A DNA stretch of 42,880 bases from Dehalococcoidia bacterium (GTDB taxonomy: Bacteria > Chloroflexota > Dehalococcoidia > GIF9 > JAUXIO01). The notes beneath the pieces were generated by a model. That model made no database searches. It worked only from the letters and a program-made list of their open reading frames with translations, and was not told the DNA's origin. A program made the position numbers and the translations under genes. This document shows positions 1 to 8,441 of the stretch, piece by piece; the stretch's first letter is position 1; every line of letters begins with the position of its first letter. The stretch is from the NCBI GenBank assembly GCA_030620975.1, contig JAUXIO010000006.1:1-42880 (forward strand). The letters are read 5' to 3'.

Positions 1-1
1 A

Positions 2-508
2 ATAGTTAACCCGGTTCCCGTAGATGTTCTTAAAAATATGGGGGCGAGTTTCATCATAGCAGTAAATGTGAACCCCAAGCCGCAAAAAAGAAGCGCCGCC
101 AGCCCCTCCAAGAAAAGAGAAACGCCCGAAGAAATATCAAATCCACAAATAAAAAGTGCGCGCCTATCAGCTTTCAATAAGAAGCTTGATAAACTTGTTC
201 AGGACAGTAAAGACAGATTCAAGCTCTTCGAGAAATTTTCCAATATTGTAGAAGCCAAAATTTACCAAGGTAAACACAGAATAGAGCCCGACACCCCAAA
301 TATATTTGATGTGCTGGTGCAATCAATTTATGCCATGGAATACGAGATAGCAAAGTCAAAAATGAAGGGGGCGGATGTAATCATAAGTCCCGATGTCAGC
401 CATATCGCGCCATTTGAATTTCACAGAGGGAAAGAGGCCATATTGATAGGCTATGAGGCTACAAGGAGTATCCTGCCACAACTGCAACAAATGGCAAGGA
501 GGAAATAA
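2..508 (+). CDS. Patatin-like phospholipase (RssA/NTE type), 3' part only
   Basis: The open frame runs in from the left edge (first in-frame codon at base 2), so the ATG at 38 in the ORF track is internal. The first visible residues, NPVPVDVLKNMGASFIIAVNV, match the conserved stretch just after the Asp-Gly-Gly box of bacterial patatin-like proteins, where the pattern is D-G-G-x-x-N-P-x-P-V-x-x-x-x-x-x-G-A. These are Ser-Asp dyad lipid acyl hydrolases. The GxSxG nucleophile elbow and the Asp lie outside the window. The rest is a charged helical C-terminal region with a late ISPDV segment, as in RssA-like proteins. The family call is fairly firm; the substrate is unknown. Confidence 0.75.
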   Translation: MVNPVPVDVLKNMGASFIIAVNVNPKPQKRSAASPSKKRETPEEISNPQIKSARLSAFNKKLDKLVQDSKDRFKLFEKFSNIVEAKIYQGKHRIEPDTPNIFDVLVQSIYAMEYEIAKSKMKGADVIISPDVSHIAPFEFHRGKEAILIGYEATRSILPQLQQMARRK

Positions 509-573
509 CCGCTCTCAGCTCAAATCTGAAATCTCTTTACCACACTCCAACACCACAAACTCCACCAAGTCCA

Positions 574-603
574 TTGTCCACGAGTTAACGCCTATGCTAC
601 AAT
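574..603 (+). promoter_or_regulatory. Sigma70-like promoter for the dprA-topA operon
   Basis: A -35 box TTGTCC (574-579) and a -10 box TACAAT (598-603) are separated by 18 bases. Transcription would begin near base 610, only about six bases before the dprA ATG. No Shine-Dalgarno sequence precedes that ATG, so the first gene may be translated from a leaderless or nearly leaderless message. Confidence 0.5.
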
Positions 604-615
604 GGTTCAACTCTA

Positions 616-1749
616 ATGGTAAATCCGGATGAATTGAAGTACTGGGTGAGCCTCTCCAGAATACCAGGCATTGGGCGGGTAAAAATTTCCCACCTAAAAG
701 AGCATTTCGGCAGTCTCAAGTGTGCCTGGAAAGCTCAATCCAGTGAGTTAAAAGAGGCGGGGCTCGATTCATCAAGCATAAATAGAGTAGCAAGTTTGCG
801 TCCCAGGATATCTCCAGATGCCGAGATGGAAAAACTGATACGCTATAAAGTGGAAGTAATTACCTGCGAAGATTCCAATTACCCACCACAATTGAGGGAA
901 ATATATGATTACCCGCCAATGCTTTATGTTAGAGGTAGGCTCCTGCCCCAAGATGAATGTTGTCTAGCTGTGGTTGGTACTCGCAGAGCTACCATTTATG
1001 GAAGACAGGTAACTGAGGAGATTGTAGCAGATTTGGCTCAGAATAATATTACCATCGTCAGCGGCCTGGCCAGAGGGATTGACACTGCAGCTCATCGGAC
1101 TGCACTGGAAGTCGGAGGTAGAACCCTTGCCGTTTTTGGCTGCGGATTGGATATCGTTTATCCCGCAGAGAATGCCAAACTGGCTCGCCAGGTCATGGAG
1201 TGTGGGGCCCTAATAAGTGAATACCCCCTGGGTACCAGACCAAAGGGCGAGAATTTCCCTCGACGTAACCGAATCATGAGCGGGATGAGCCTGGGAGTGC
1301 TGGTAATAGAAGCCGGGGAAAGAAGCGGAGCACTGCTCACCGCCTATCATGCTCTCGAGCAAAATAGAGAGGTCTTTGCCATCCCCGGTAGCATCCTCTC
1401 ACCAGCTAGTAAAGGAACCAATCATCTTATTCAAGAAGGAGCCAAGTTAGTCCAGAACTGTGCTGATATCCTCGAGGAGCTAAATGTGACTATGATAGCC
1501 CAGCAGCTAGAGATGAAGGAGTTTTTGCCCGCTGACCAGACTGAGTCCCTAATACTGAACCAACTAACTACTGAACCAACCCACGTAGATGAGCTCTGTC
1601 GCCGCAGTGGCCTACCCATGGCTACGTTAAACAGCACCTTAGCCATGCTGGAACTCAAGGGCGCCGTAAAACAGCTTGGGGGGATGAACTATGTGCTGGC
1701 TCGAGGAGTAAAAGAAGAATATCATGCTAAAGAAATTAGTCATAGTTGA
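616..1749 (+). CDS. dprA: DNA processing protein DprA/Smf
   Basis: At 377 residues this is a full-length DprA, the ssDNA-binding protein that loads RecA on incoming DNA in transformation and is kept in many bacteria not known to be competent. An N-terminal helix-hairpin-helix-like segment (about residues 10-60, with RIPGIGRVK) precedes the Rossmann DprA domain (about 70-280), which carries GTRRATIYG, VSGLARGID and ENFPRRNRIMSG. A C-terminal winged helix (about 305-365) follows. The ATG at 616 lies next to a putative promoter and has no Shine-Dalgarno. The 3' end overlaps topA by 26 bases, implying coupled translation. I see no other competence gene in the window. Confidence 0.93.
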   Translation: MVNPDELKYWVSLSRIPGIGRVKISHLKEHFGSLKCAWKAQSSELKEAGLDSSSINRVASLRPRISPDAEMEKLIRYKVEVITCEDSNYPPQLREIYDYPPMLYVRGRLLPQDECCLAVVGTRRATIYGRQVTEEIVADLAQNNITIVSGLARGIDTAAHRTALEVGGRTLAVFGCGLDIVYPAENAKLARQVMECGALISEYPLGTRPKGENFPRRNRIMSGMSLGVLVIEAGERSGALLTAYHALEQNREVFAIPGSILSPASKGTNHLIQEGAKLVQNCADILEELNVTMIAQQLEMKEFLPADQTESLILNQLTTEPTHVDELCRRSGLPMATLNSTLAMLELKGAVKQLGGMNYVLARGVKEEYHAKEISHS

Positions 1750-3865
1750 ATCTCCAGCCAAGGCAAGAACACTAAACAGAATACTGGGCAACAATTATAC
1801 CATTAAGGCATCTTCGGGACACGTGCGTGACTTGCCCCAGAAGACTTTGGGAATAGATATAGCAAGGGATTTTAAACCCGAATATGTTCTCATCCCCCAG
1901 AAAAGAAAGCTCATCCGCGAGCTTAAAGAAGTAGCTAACAGCGCTGCTGCAATTTATTTAGCCACTGACCCTGACCGTGAAGGTGAGGCAATTGCCTGGC
2001 ACCTGGTAGAAGCAGCTAAACTAGATAAAGACAAAATACCCATCCGCCGGGTTACCTTCCACGAAATAACTAAAGATGCCGTTGAGCAAGCTTTCAGTAA
2101 TCCCGGCTCTATTAATATGCATTTGGTCAATGCTCAGCAGGCTCGGCGTATCTTGGATAGGCTGGTCGGCTACAAATTAAGTCCACTATTATGGCGAAAA
2201 GTGCAAAGAGGGCTTTCCGCAGGCAGAGTCCAGTCAGCAGCAGTAAGAATAGTTGTTGACCGCGAGCGGCAAATTGAAGGTTTTAGCCCCACAGAATATT
2301 GGACCATCGAGGCTGAATTAATAAGAACTCTGCCCCAAAATCACGAGTTGAGTTTTAGAGCAACTTTAGTGGGACTCGGCGATGGCACAAAGCTCGCCAT
2401 TCCAAATCAATCTGAAGCGGAGAGAATCACCGCCGAGTTAGATAAAGCCAGTTATGCCGTTAAGATGATACAGGCTAAAGAGGTAGCCCGCCAACCGGTG
2501 CCACCTTTCATCACCAGCACTCTACAACAGGAAGCTTGGCGAAAGCTGCGCTTTAGCGCCAAACAGACCATGGCCATTGCCCAAGGGCTTTATGAAGGTC
2601 TACCCATTGGTGATGAAGGTTCAGTTGGACTTATTACTTATATGCGCACCGACTCTACCCATATAGCCGCTGGCGCCATAGCGGAAACCAGAGACTTTAT
2701 CGCCCATAAGTATGGCACTAATTTTCTCCCGCCGCAGCCACGCACTTTTGTCAAGAAGAGCAAATGGGCACAGGAGGCCCATGAGGCAATCCGCCCCACC
2801 AAGATTTACCGAGAGCCAAGCCAGCTTCATCCTTTCTTGAATGATCAGCAACTAAAGCTCTATGAGCTTATCTGGAAACGTATGGTTGCAAGTCAGATGT
2901 CAGCAGCTCTATTCGACACTATCACTATAGATATAGAGGCAAGCTGTACACTACCTAAAAAAGAATATCTATTGAGAGCAACCAGCTCTTCAGTCAAATT
3001 CCAAGGTTTCATGGTCATTTATACTGAGGGTAAGGATGAGAGCGAACCAGATAAAGCAGCCGCAGCTCCCCTGCCCAAACTGGAAGCGGGTGACAAATTA
3101 GAGCTCTTGGGGCTTTCCCCGGAACAGCATTTTACCCAGCCACCAGCTCGCTACACCGAAGCCACATTGATAAAGGCGCTGGAACAAAAGGGAATCGGCC
3201 GCCCCAGCACTTATGCCCCCACCCTTTCAACAATCCAAGATAGAAACTACGTGCAGAAATCAGGTGGCAAGTTTTATGTCGATGAACTGGGATTTATCGT
3301 TAATGACCTTCTGGCTAAACATTTCCCCAGAATCATCGACTTAGATTTTACGGCACAGATGGAGACAAAATTGGATAAAATAGCTCAAGGCAAAGAGGAA
3401 TGGGTGCCCCTACTACAAAAATTCTACTTCCCCTTTGAAAAGACCCTGCATAAGGCTTCGGAGCAAATAGAGAAGATCAACATTGCCAAAGTAACCAGTG
3501 AAATCTGCCCCAACTGCGGTCGGGCTATGGTGATAAAAGTTGGCCGCTATGGTAAATTTTTGGCCTGCAGTGGTTACCCGGAATGCAAAACGACCAAGCC
3601 TTTAATAGTTAAAACTGGTATTCCCTGCCCTGAATGTGGCAGTGAGCTAGTGGAAAGAATCAATAGAAGAAAACGAATTTTCTACGGTTGTAGCAATTTC
3701 CCACATTGCCAATTTGCTACCAGCCATAAACCGGTTCCCCAACCCTGCCCCCATTGTGGCAAACTGCTTATCTCATATAGTAAGGAGCGGGTAAAATGCA
3801 TAACATGTGGGTATGAGAACGAACTAAGTGAATTAGAATCAGCAAGAATAAAGGTGGCATCATGA
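1724..3865 (+). CDS. topA: DNA topoisomerase I (type IA)
   Basis: This 713-residue enzyme relaxes negative supercoils through a 5'-phosphotyrosine intermediate. The Toprim domain at the N terminus has VESPAKARTL and the acidic TDPDREGEA motif. The catalytic tyrosine is Tyr306 in LITYMRTDS. The C terminus carries three cysteine-rich modules: two four-Cys zinc ribbons of the CPNCG and CPECG type (about 590-670), then a compact CPHC...CITC pair. The start lies inside the end of dprA and the stop overlaps aroQ by four bases (ATGA). Length and motif order are typical of bacterial TopA, and nothing appears missing. Confidence 0.97.
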   Translation: MLKKLVIVESPAKARTLNRILGNNYTIKASSGHVRDLPQKTLGIDIARDFKPEYVLIPQKRKLIRELKEVANSAAAIYLATDPDREGEAIAWHLVEAAKLDKDKIPIRRVTFHEITKDAVEQAFSNPGSINMHLVNAQQARRILDRLVGYKLSPLLWRKVQRGLSAGRVQSAAVRIVVDRERQIEGFSPTEYWTIEAELIRTLPQNHELSFRATLVGLGDGTKLAIPNQSEAERITAELDKASYAVKMIQAKEVARQPVPPFITSTLQQEAWRKLRFSAKQTMAIAQGLYEGLPIGDEGSVGLITYMRTDSTHIAAGAIAETRDFIAHKYGTNFLPPQPRTFVKKSKWAQEAHEAIRPTKIYREPSQLHPFLNDQQLKLYELIWKRMVASQMSAALFDTITIDIEASCTLPKKEYLLRATSSSVKFQGFMVIYTEGKDESEPDKAAAAPLPKLEAGDKLELLGLSPEQHFTQPPARYTEATLIKALEQKGIGRPSTYAPTLSTIQDRNYVQKSGGKFYVDELGFIVNDLLAKHFPRIIDLDFTAQMETKLDKIAQGKEEWVPLLQKFYFPFEKTLHKASEQIEKINIAKVTSEICPNCGRAMVIKVGRYGKFLACSGYPECKTTKPLIVKTGIPCPECGSELVERINRRKRIFYGCSNFPHCQFATSHKPVPQPCPHCGKLLISYSKERVKCITCGYENELSELESARIKVAS

Positions 3866-4302
3866 AATTCCTAATCATTCACGGGCCAAATCTCAATATG
3901 CTGGGCAAGCGAGAAAAGATAATTTATGGAGAAAAAACTTTGGCTGAAATTAATTCCCTGCTAAAAAAGCAAGCCGAAGAGCTAGAGGTAGAAATAATTA
4001 GCTTTCAATCCAATAGCGAGGGAGCGATTATAGATTTCATTCAAGAGCAATCCCCTAAAGCTGATGGAATGATTATCAATCCAGGGGCGCTCACTCACTA
4101 CAGCTTTTGTTTGCGAGATGCTTTGCTCGACACCAAATTGCCCATTGTGGAAGTCCATTTGTCCAATATCTACGCCAGGGAGGAATGGCGAGCAAAATCG
4201 GTGATTGCCCCCATTGCTAAAGGGCAAATTAGCGGATTGGGATGGAGAAGCTATGTTTTTGCCTTACAAGCTTTGGTGAGTGAATTGAGAGACAAAACCT
4301 GA
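3862..4302 (+). CDS. aroQ: 3-Dehydroquinate dehydratase, type II
   Basis: This 146-residue enzyme makes 3-dehydroshikimate from 3-dehydroquinate in aromatic amino acid biosynthesis. The signature HGPNLNMLGKRE opens the protein; Arg17 and Tyr22 (in IIYG) correspond to the active-loop Arg and the catalytic Tyr of type II enzymes. The substrate-binding stretches NPGALTHYS and VEVHLSN are also present. Type II enzymes form dodecamers. The start overlaps the topA stop by four bases and the stop lies two bases before the peptidase gene. The other shikimate genes in the window (aroB-K fusion, aroC, aroE) sit in a separate operon on the other strand. Confidence 0.96.
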   Translation: MKFLIIHGPNLNMLGKREKIIYGEKTLAEINSLLKKQAEELEVEIISFQSNSEGAIIDFIQEQSPKADGMIINPGALTHYSFCLRDALLDTKLPIVEVHLSNIYAREEWRAKSVIAPIAKGQISGLGWRSYVFALQALVSELRDKT

Positions 4303-4304
4303 GG

Positions 4305-5375
4305 ATGAATCGACTGCAAAAGCTACGGCATAAGCTCATAGAGGAAGAATTAGAGGCTCTTTTAGTTTCTCAACCAGAAAATTACCGCTACCTTTCCGGC
4401 TTTACTGGTTCTTCAGGATGGCTATTTATCTCTAACGACAGCGCTCTTTTAGCCGTTGATTTCCGCTATACAGAGCAAGCTAGTAGAGAAACGGCAGATT
4501 TCGAAGTCATTCAAGTTGAGGGTGAACTGACCGATTGGTTCCCCAAATTAGCCCTAAATTCAGGAGCCAAAGGCATAGGCTTTGAAGCGGAGCACCTTTC
4601 TTTTGCCACCTACCAGCAGCTTGCTGAAGTAGTAATTGTTAATCAATATCAACTCCAACTCATTCCAACCTCCGGCTTGGTAAAATCAATGCGGATAATA
4701 AAAGAACCGCGGGAGATAGAACTTATTACTAGAGCGGCAGAGTTGGCTGATGCCGCCATCGACTATGTCAAATCAATAATTCATCCTGAACTAACAGAGC
4801 GGGAAATAGCCTGGGAAATAGAGAGGTTTCTTCGCGAAGGCGGTAGCGAAGCTGTCCCCTTTGACCTCATTGTAGCTTCAGGTCCCAATGCAGCTTTACC
4901 TCACGCTAAACCCACTGGGCGGATTATTTGCCCCGGAGAGCCGATAATAATTGATATAGGAGCCCGGGTTGGTGGTTATTGCAGTGACTTAACCCGTACT
5001 CTGTGTTTGGAAAAGCCGAGTGAAACATTCTCTAAGATTTACGATGTCGTTTTGGAGGCGCAATTTACCGCCATAAACAGCATGAAAGCAGGTATGAGCG
5101 GCAGCCAGGCCGACCAGCTAGCCAGAACAATTATCAACCAAGCTGGCTATGGGGAAGCCTTTGGGCATGGTTTGGGACACGGTATTGGATTAGCAGCACA
5201 TGAGTCGCCGCGACTCAGCGCCAATTCTTCAGATTTACTAAGCAGCGGCATGATTTTTACCATAGAGCCCGGAATTTACATCAGCGGTTGGGGCGGTATT
5301 AGAATCGAGGACATGGTGACACTGGAAAGGGATAAAATTAAAGTGCTCAGCAAAGCATCGAAAATATTAAGCTGA
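4305..5375 (+). CDS. pepP: M24 family aminopeptidase (Xaa-Pro type)
   Basis: A 356-residue creatinase/prolidase-fold metallopeptidase. The N-terminal creatinase domain (about 1-125, with NYRYLSGFTGSSGW) precedes the pita-bread catalytic domain. All five metal ligands are visible: two Asp (in IIDIGARVGGY and SDLTRT), His in GHGLGHGIGL, and Glu in TIEPGIY and RIEDMVT. Members trim an N-terminal residue before proline or cleave Xaa-Pro dipeptides; which is true here cannot be read from sequence, so the symbol is tentative (pepQ is the alternative). Adjacency to efp is common in bacteria. Confidence 0.88.
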   Translation: MNRLQKLRHKLIEEELEALLVSQPENYRYLSGFTGSSGWLFISNDSALLAVDFRYTEQASRETADFEVIQVEGELTDWFPKLALNSGAKGIGFEAEHLSFATYQQLAEVVIVNQYQLQLIPTSGLVKSMRIIKEPREIELITRAAELADAAIDYVKSIIHPELTEREIAWEIERFLREGGSEAVPFDLIVASGPNAALPHAKPTGRIICPGEPIIIDIGARVGGYCSDLTRTLCLEKPSETFSKIYDVVLEAQFTAINSMKAGMSGSQADQLARTIINQAGYGEAFGHGLGHGIGLAAHESPRLSANSSDLLSSGMIFTIEPGIYISGWGGIRIEDMVTLERDKIKVLSKASKILS

Positions 5376-5394
5376 TCACCTGGGAGGTATAGCT

Positions 5395-5955
5395 ATGATT
5401 GATGCCGGAGAGTTGAAAAAGGGAATCACAATAGAATTAGATAAGCAGCTATACCAAGTCACTGATTATCAGCACATTAAGATGGGACGGGGTTCAGCCC
5501 AAATTAAATTGCGACTTCGGGACATTCACGGCAGTCACACCATCGAACGAGTTTTTCAAGCTAGCGAGAAATTCAACCGGGTTTTCCTCGAGCACCGGCC
5601 CATGCAACATCTTTATAATGATGGTGACCTTTACTACTTCATGGATACCGAGACCTTCGACCAAATACAGCTCAGTGCCGATCGATTAGACAAAGCGGTA
5701 AATTATTTGAAAGAGGGACAAAGCCTAGAGATATTAACCTATAAAGGCAACGCCATAGGTGCGGAGTTGCCCGCCTCAGTAGAACTCAAAGTTTCAGAGA
5801 CGGGCCCCAGTTTTAAAGGAGACACAGCCACTGGGGGTAATAAACCAGCCAAATTGGAGACGGGTATCACTATCCGAGTTCCCCTATTCATCAATAACGG
5901 GGATGTTATTAAAGTTGACACGCGCACTGGCGAATACCTAGAAAGAGTGAGTTAA
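5395..5955 (+). CDS. efp: Elongation factor P
   Basis: This 186-residue protein has the three-domain EF-P layout, with a KOW-like domain I, and ends in a conserved domain III stretch (VPLFINNGDVIKVDTRTGEY). EF-P rescues ribosomes stalled on polyproline. The exposed loop that contacts the P-site tRNA reads KMGRGSA and puts Arg32 at the tip, where E. coli EF-P has Lys34 in PGKG. A strong GGGAGG lies a few bases before the ATG. Neither the EpmA/EpmB lysylation genes nor the EarP rhamnosyltransferase is in the window, so the tip may be unmodified or modified by something else. Confidence 0.96.
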   Translation: MIDAGELKKGITIELDKQLYQVTDYQHIKMGRGSAQIKLRLRDIHGSHTIERVFQASEKFNRVFLEHRPMQHLYNDGDLYYFMDTETFDQIQLSADRLDKAVNYLKEGQSLEILTYKGNAIGAELPASVELKVSETGPSFKGDTATGGNKPAKLETGITIRVPLFINNGDVIKVDTRTGEYLERVS

Positions 5956-6624
5956 TTGTTGAGAGCCGACCTCCACATCCACACTTGCTATTCTATGGAT
6001 TGCGCCACATCTCCAGAGCAAATAATTGCCCGCTGTCTTAAGACCGGCATAAACTGCATTGCCATAACCGACCATGGCACTACAGCTGGCGCTCTAAGAT
6101 TAAAAGAAATAGCTCCTTTCCCCGTGATTATCGGCGAAGAAATTCTAACGCCCTTCGGTGAAATTATGGGACTTTTTCTCAGCAAGGAAATCACCAGTAA
6201 AATATCTCCCGAGGAAGCTGTATCTCAAATTAAATCTCAGAACGGATTAGTATGTATTCCCCACCCCTTTGACCGTCTGCGCCCGTCTGCGCTTAAAAAT
6301 CACATACTAGAAGAGCTTCTACCCCAAGTTGATATCATCGAGGCTTTCAACTCACGCAGCCTCTCTCCAAACAGTAATTCCAGAGCCTGGCAACTTGCTC
6401 AAAAATATGGACTCGCAGCCAGTGCCGGCAGCGATGCTCACACCGTCTCCGAAATTGGCAACGCCTATGTGGAGATGCCCGAGTTCAATAATAAAGATGA
6501 ATTCTTACAATCTCTAACTCAAGGCAAGATCTTCGGACACAGGACAAATCCACTGGTTCACGTTGCCAGTACTTGGTCAAGATTAAGAAAAAGTAACATC
6601 TTGGGAGGTAAAGTCACCTGCTAG
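5956..6624 (+). CDS. PHP-domain metal-dependent phosphoesterase
   Basis: A 222-residue stand-alone PHP domain with the full metal-ligand series: His7/His9 in DLHIHT, TDHGT, the Glu of IGEEI, the His of PHPFD and the terminal SDAH. This is the TrpH/YciV-like group, whose members hydrolyse phosphoesters of nucleotides or small metabolites using up to three metals. It starts with TTG directly after the efp TAA; GAGTGAG at the end of efp can serve as ribosome-binding site. A second TTG follows at 5959. The 3' end overlaps the next gene by seven bases. Substrate unknown. Confidence 0.85.
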   Translation: MLRADLHIHTCYSMDCATSPEQIIARCLKTGINCIAITDHGTTAGALRLKEIAPFPVIIGEEILTPFGEIMGLFLSKEITSKISPEEAVSQIKSQNGLVCIPHPFDRLRPSALKNHILEELLPQVDIIEAFNSRSLSPNSNSRAWQLAQKYGLAASAGSDAHTVSEIGNAYVEMPEFNNKDEFLQSLTQGKIFGHRTNPLVHVASTWSRLRKSNILGGKVTC

Positions 6625-7430
6625 CTATCGGTTGGTTTTCCACGGGCAGAGACGAAGCAGCTCGCCTGCTCCTACAAACTACGCAAAGGAGCATCCAAGA
6701 CAGTGAGCTTGAAGGCAGAATTATCTTCGTCTTTAGCAATAGGGAGCCGGGCGAATCGGGAGAGAGTGACCTTTTCTTTGAATTAGTTGATAGCTATCAT
6801 ATTCCTCTCATCTGCTTCTCATATAAGAAATTCAAACTTCTAAAGGGAATAGAAACTGAAGAAGAAAATAAAAGGGAACAAACTTTACCACTATGGCGTT
6901 TGGAATATGATAAAGAGGTAATGAAAAGACTCCAGAACTTCAGCCCAGACTTGTGCCTTCTTGCCGGCTACATGCTCATTATTGGCGAAGAAATGTGTCA
7001 AAAATATGACATGATTAATCTTCATCCAGCCCTCCCCGGTGGACCTGTAGGTAGCTGGCAGGAGGTAATCTGGACATTAGTGAAGAATAAAGCCAAAGAA
7101 ACCGGTGTAATGATACACCTGGTAACCCCCGAATTGGATAGAGGTCCAGTAGTAACTTATTGCACTTTTCCCATCGAAGGTGAACCCTTTGACCGCTATT
7201 GGCGTGAAATGGAGAAGGGAGAGCAAAACAAGAGAGATACTCTATTTCAGCTCATCCGCCAGTATGAGCTAGCTAGAGAGTTTCCACTTATAACAGCAAC
7301 GCTTAAAGCTTTTAGCCAAGGCAAAATCAAGATACAAAATGGGGAAGTGGTGAATGCTGAGAAAAAATCCATCAGCGGTTATAATCTTACTAATGAAATA
7401 AACCAAATAGTAAAGGCTAAACTGAAATGA
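6618..7430 (+). CDS. Formyltransferase (GART/PurN fold), probable CTG start
   Basis: The ORF track begins at 6900, but the frame is open back to 6612 and encodes the missing N-terminal half of the fold (IGWFSTGRDEAARLL, then IIFVFSNRE, matching the start of PurN). No ATG, GTG or TTG exists between the in-frame TAA at 6609 and base 6900. CTG at 6618 lies eight bases after a strong GGGAGGT and gives a 270-residue protein. The catalytic triad of 10-formyltetrahydrofolate-dependent transferases is present: Asn and His in INLHPALPGG, Asp in PELDRGPV. A C-terminal extension (last ~60 residues) is not typical of PurN, so the acceptor may not be glycinamide ribonucleotide. Confidence 0.75.
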   Translation: MLAIGWFSTGRDEAARLLLQTTQRSIQDSELEGRIIFVFSNREPGESGESDLFFELVDSYHIPLICFSYKKFKLLKGIETEEENKREQTLPLWRLEYDKEVMKRLQNFSPDLCLLAGYMLIIGEEMCQKYDMINLHPALPGGPVGSWQEVIWTLVKNKAKETGVMIHLVTPELDRGPVVTYCTFPIEGEPFDRYWREMEKGEQNKRDTLFQLIRQYELAREFPLITATLKAFSQGKIKIQNGEVVNAEKKSISGYNLTNEINQIVKAKLK

Positions 7431-8416
7431 ATGTAATTTGCTTTGATCTGGAAGGTCCACTATCTCCTCAGGATAACGCCTACGAGCTGATGAAACTTTT
7501 CCCTAATGGCGATAAGGTCTTCGAAGTCATTAGTCGCTATGATGACCTATTAACCTTGGAGGAAAGAGAAGACTATGAACCCGGAGACACCCTGGCCCTC
7601 ATCGCTCCCTTCCTCGTATACCATAAGTTGAAAGAGAGGGACATAATTAGCCTAGCAGAGAAAGCAAACCTGACACCGGGTGCCTTTGAACTCATTTCTC
7701 AAGCTAAATCACGAGGATGGCAAGTTTTTTGTATCAGTACTAGCTACGAGCAATATGCCCTGCGCATTACTCAAAGGCTGGACATCCCCACTCAAAATGT
7801 TAAGTGCACTCGCTTCCCTTTAGACCGATTTTCTCAATTGTTATGTAAAGAGGACTTCGCCCTATTAGAGCAGACAGAGGGGGAAATCTTGGGCATGCGC
7901 CCCTTCAGCGATGATAGCAAAATAAAGAAAAATCTTGACAACTTCTACTGGGAGAAACTACCACAGGGCAAATTGGGCACGATAATAAAACAAGTGAAAC
8001 CAATAGGTGGGCAGCGCAAAGTGGAGGCTTTGGAGCAATTTGCCCAAACTCAAAAGCAACCTTTATCTCGCTGGGTGATAATCGGCGATAGCATCACTGA
8101 CTTCAAGATGCTTCAAAGAGTTAACGAGGCTGGAGGTTTAGCAATCGCCTATAATGCCAACGAGTATGCCCTTCCCTACTCAACTATGGGACTGGCATCC
8201 GTTGACCTCACAGACCTCAGCGAAGTTCTGGAAACCTGGGAGACAGGCAAGCGCCCAGCTACGGAAAAGCTGGTCAGGAGCAAAGAAAAGGTTGGCGGTA
8301 GCGGCGATAGAGCATACTTCCACTGGCTAGCTGATACCAAAAATATTGCTGCTCCCCTTGAAATTCACAAGGGGATCCGCCGCCTAGCCAGAGAAGAAGC
8401 TGCTAAGTTAGGTTAA
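7427..8416 (+). CDS. HAD-superfamily phosphatase-like protein
   Basis: A 329-residue HAD-fold protein. Motif I is FDLEGPL, so the usual DxD reads D7-L-E9; motif II is the Ser/Thr in CISTSY; motif IV is GDSITDFKM. The DLEGP form of motif I recalls a group of archaeal and bacterial HAD proteins sometimes annotated as EhaR; that name would not imply a hydrogenase here. An insert of about 90 residues after motif II is presumably the cap. It overlaps the formyltransferase stop by four bases (ATGA), implying translational coupling. The Asp-to-Glu change at the acid/base position leaves catalysis uncertain. Confidence 0.75.
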   Translation: MNVICFDLEGPLSPQDNAYELMKLFPNGDKVFEVISRYDDLLTLEEREDYEPGDTLALIAPFLVYHKLKERDIISLAEKANLTPGAFELISQAKSRGWQVFCISTSYEQYALRITQRLDIPTQNVKCTRFPLDRFSQLLCKEDFALLEQTEGEILGMRPFSDDSKIKKNLDNFYWEKLPQGKLGTIIKQVKPIGGQRKVEALEQFAQTQKQPLSRWVIIGDSITDFKMLQRVNEAGGLAIAYNANEYALPYSTMGLASVDLTDLSEVLETWETGKRPATEKLVRSKEKVGGSGDRAYFHWLADTKNIAAPLEIHKGIRRLAREEAAKLG

Positions 8417-8441
8417 TTGATTAACTACCTCGGAGATTATC

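Noticed and set aside
6270-6295. Tandem CGTCTGCGC repeat in the PHP gene
   Set aside because: Only two short copies within coding sequence, explained by local codon choice.
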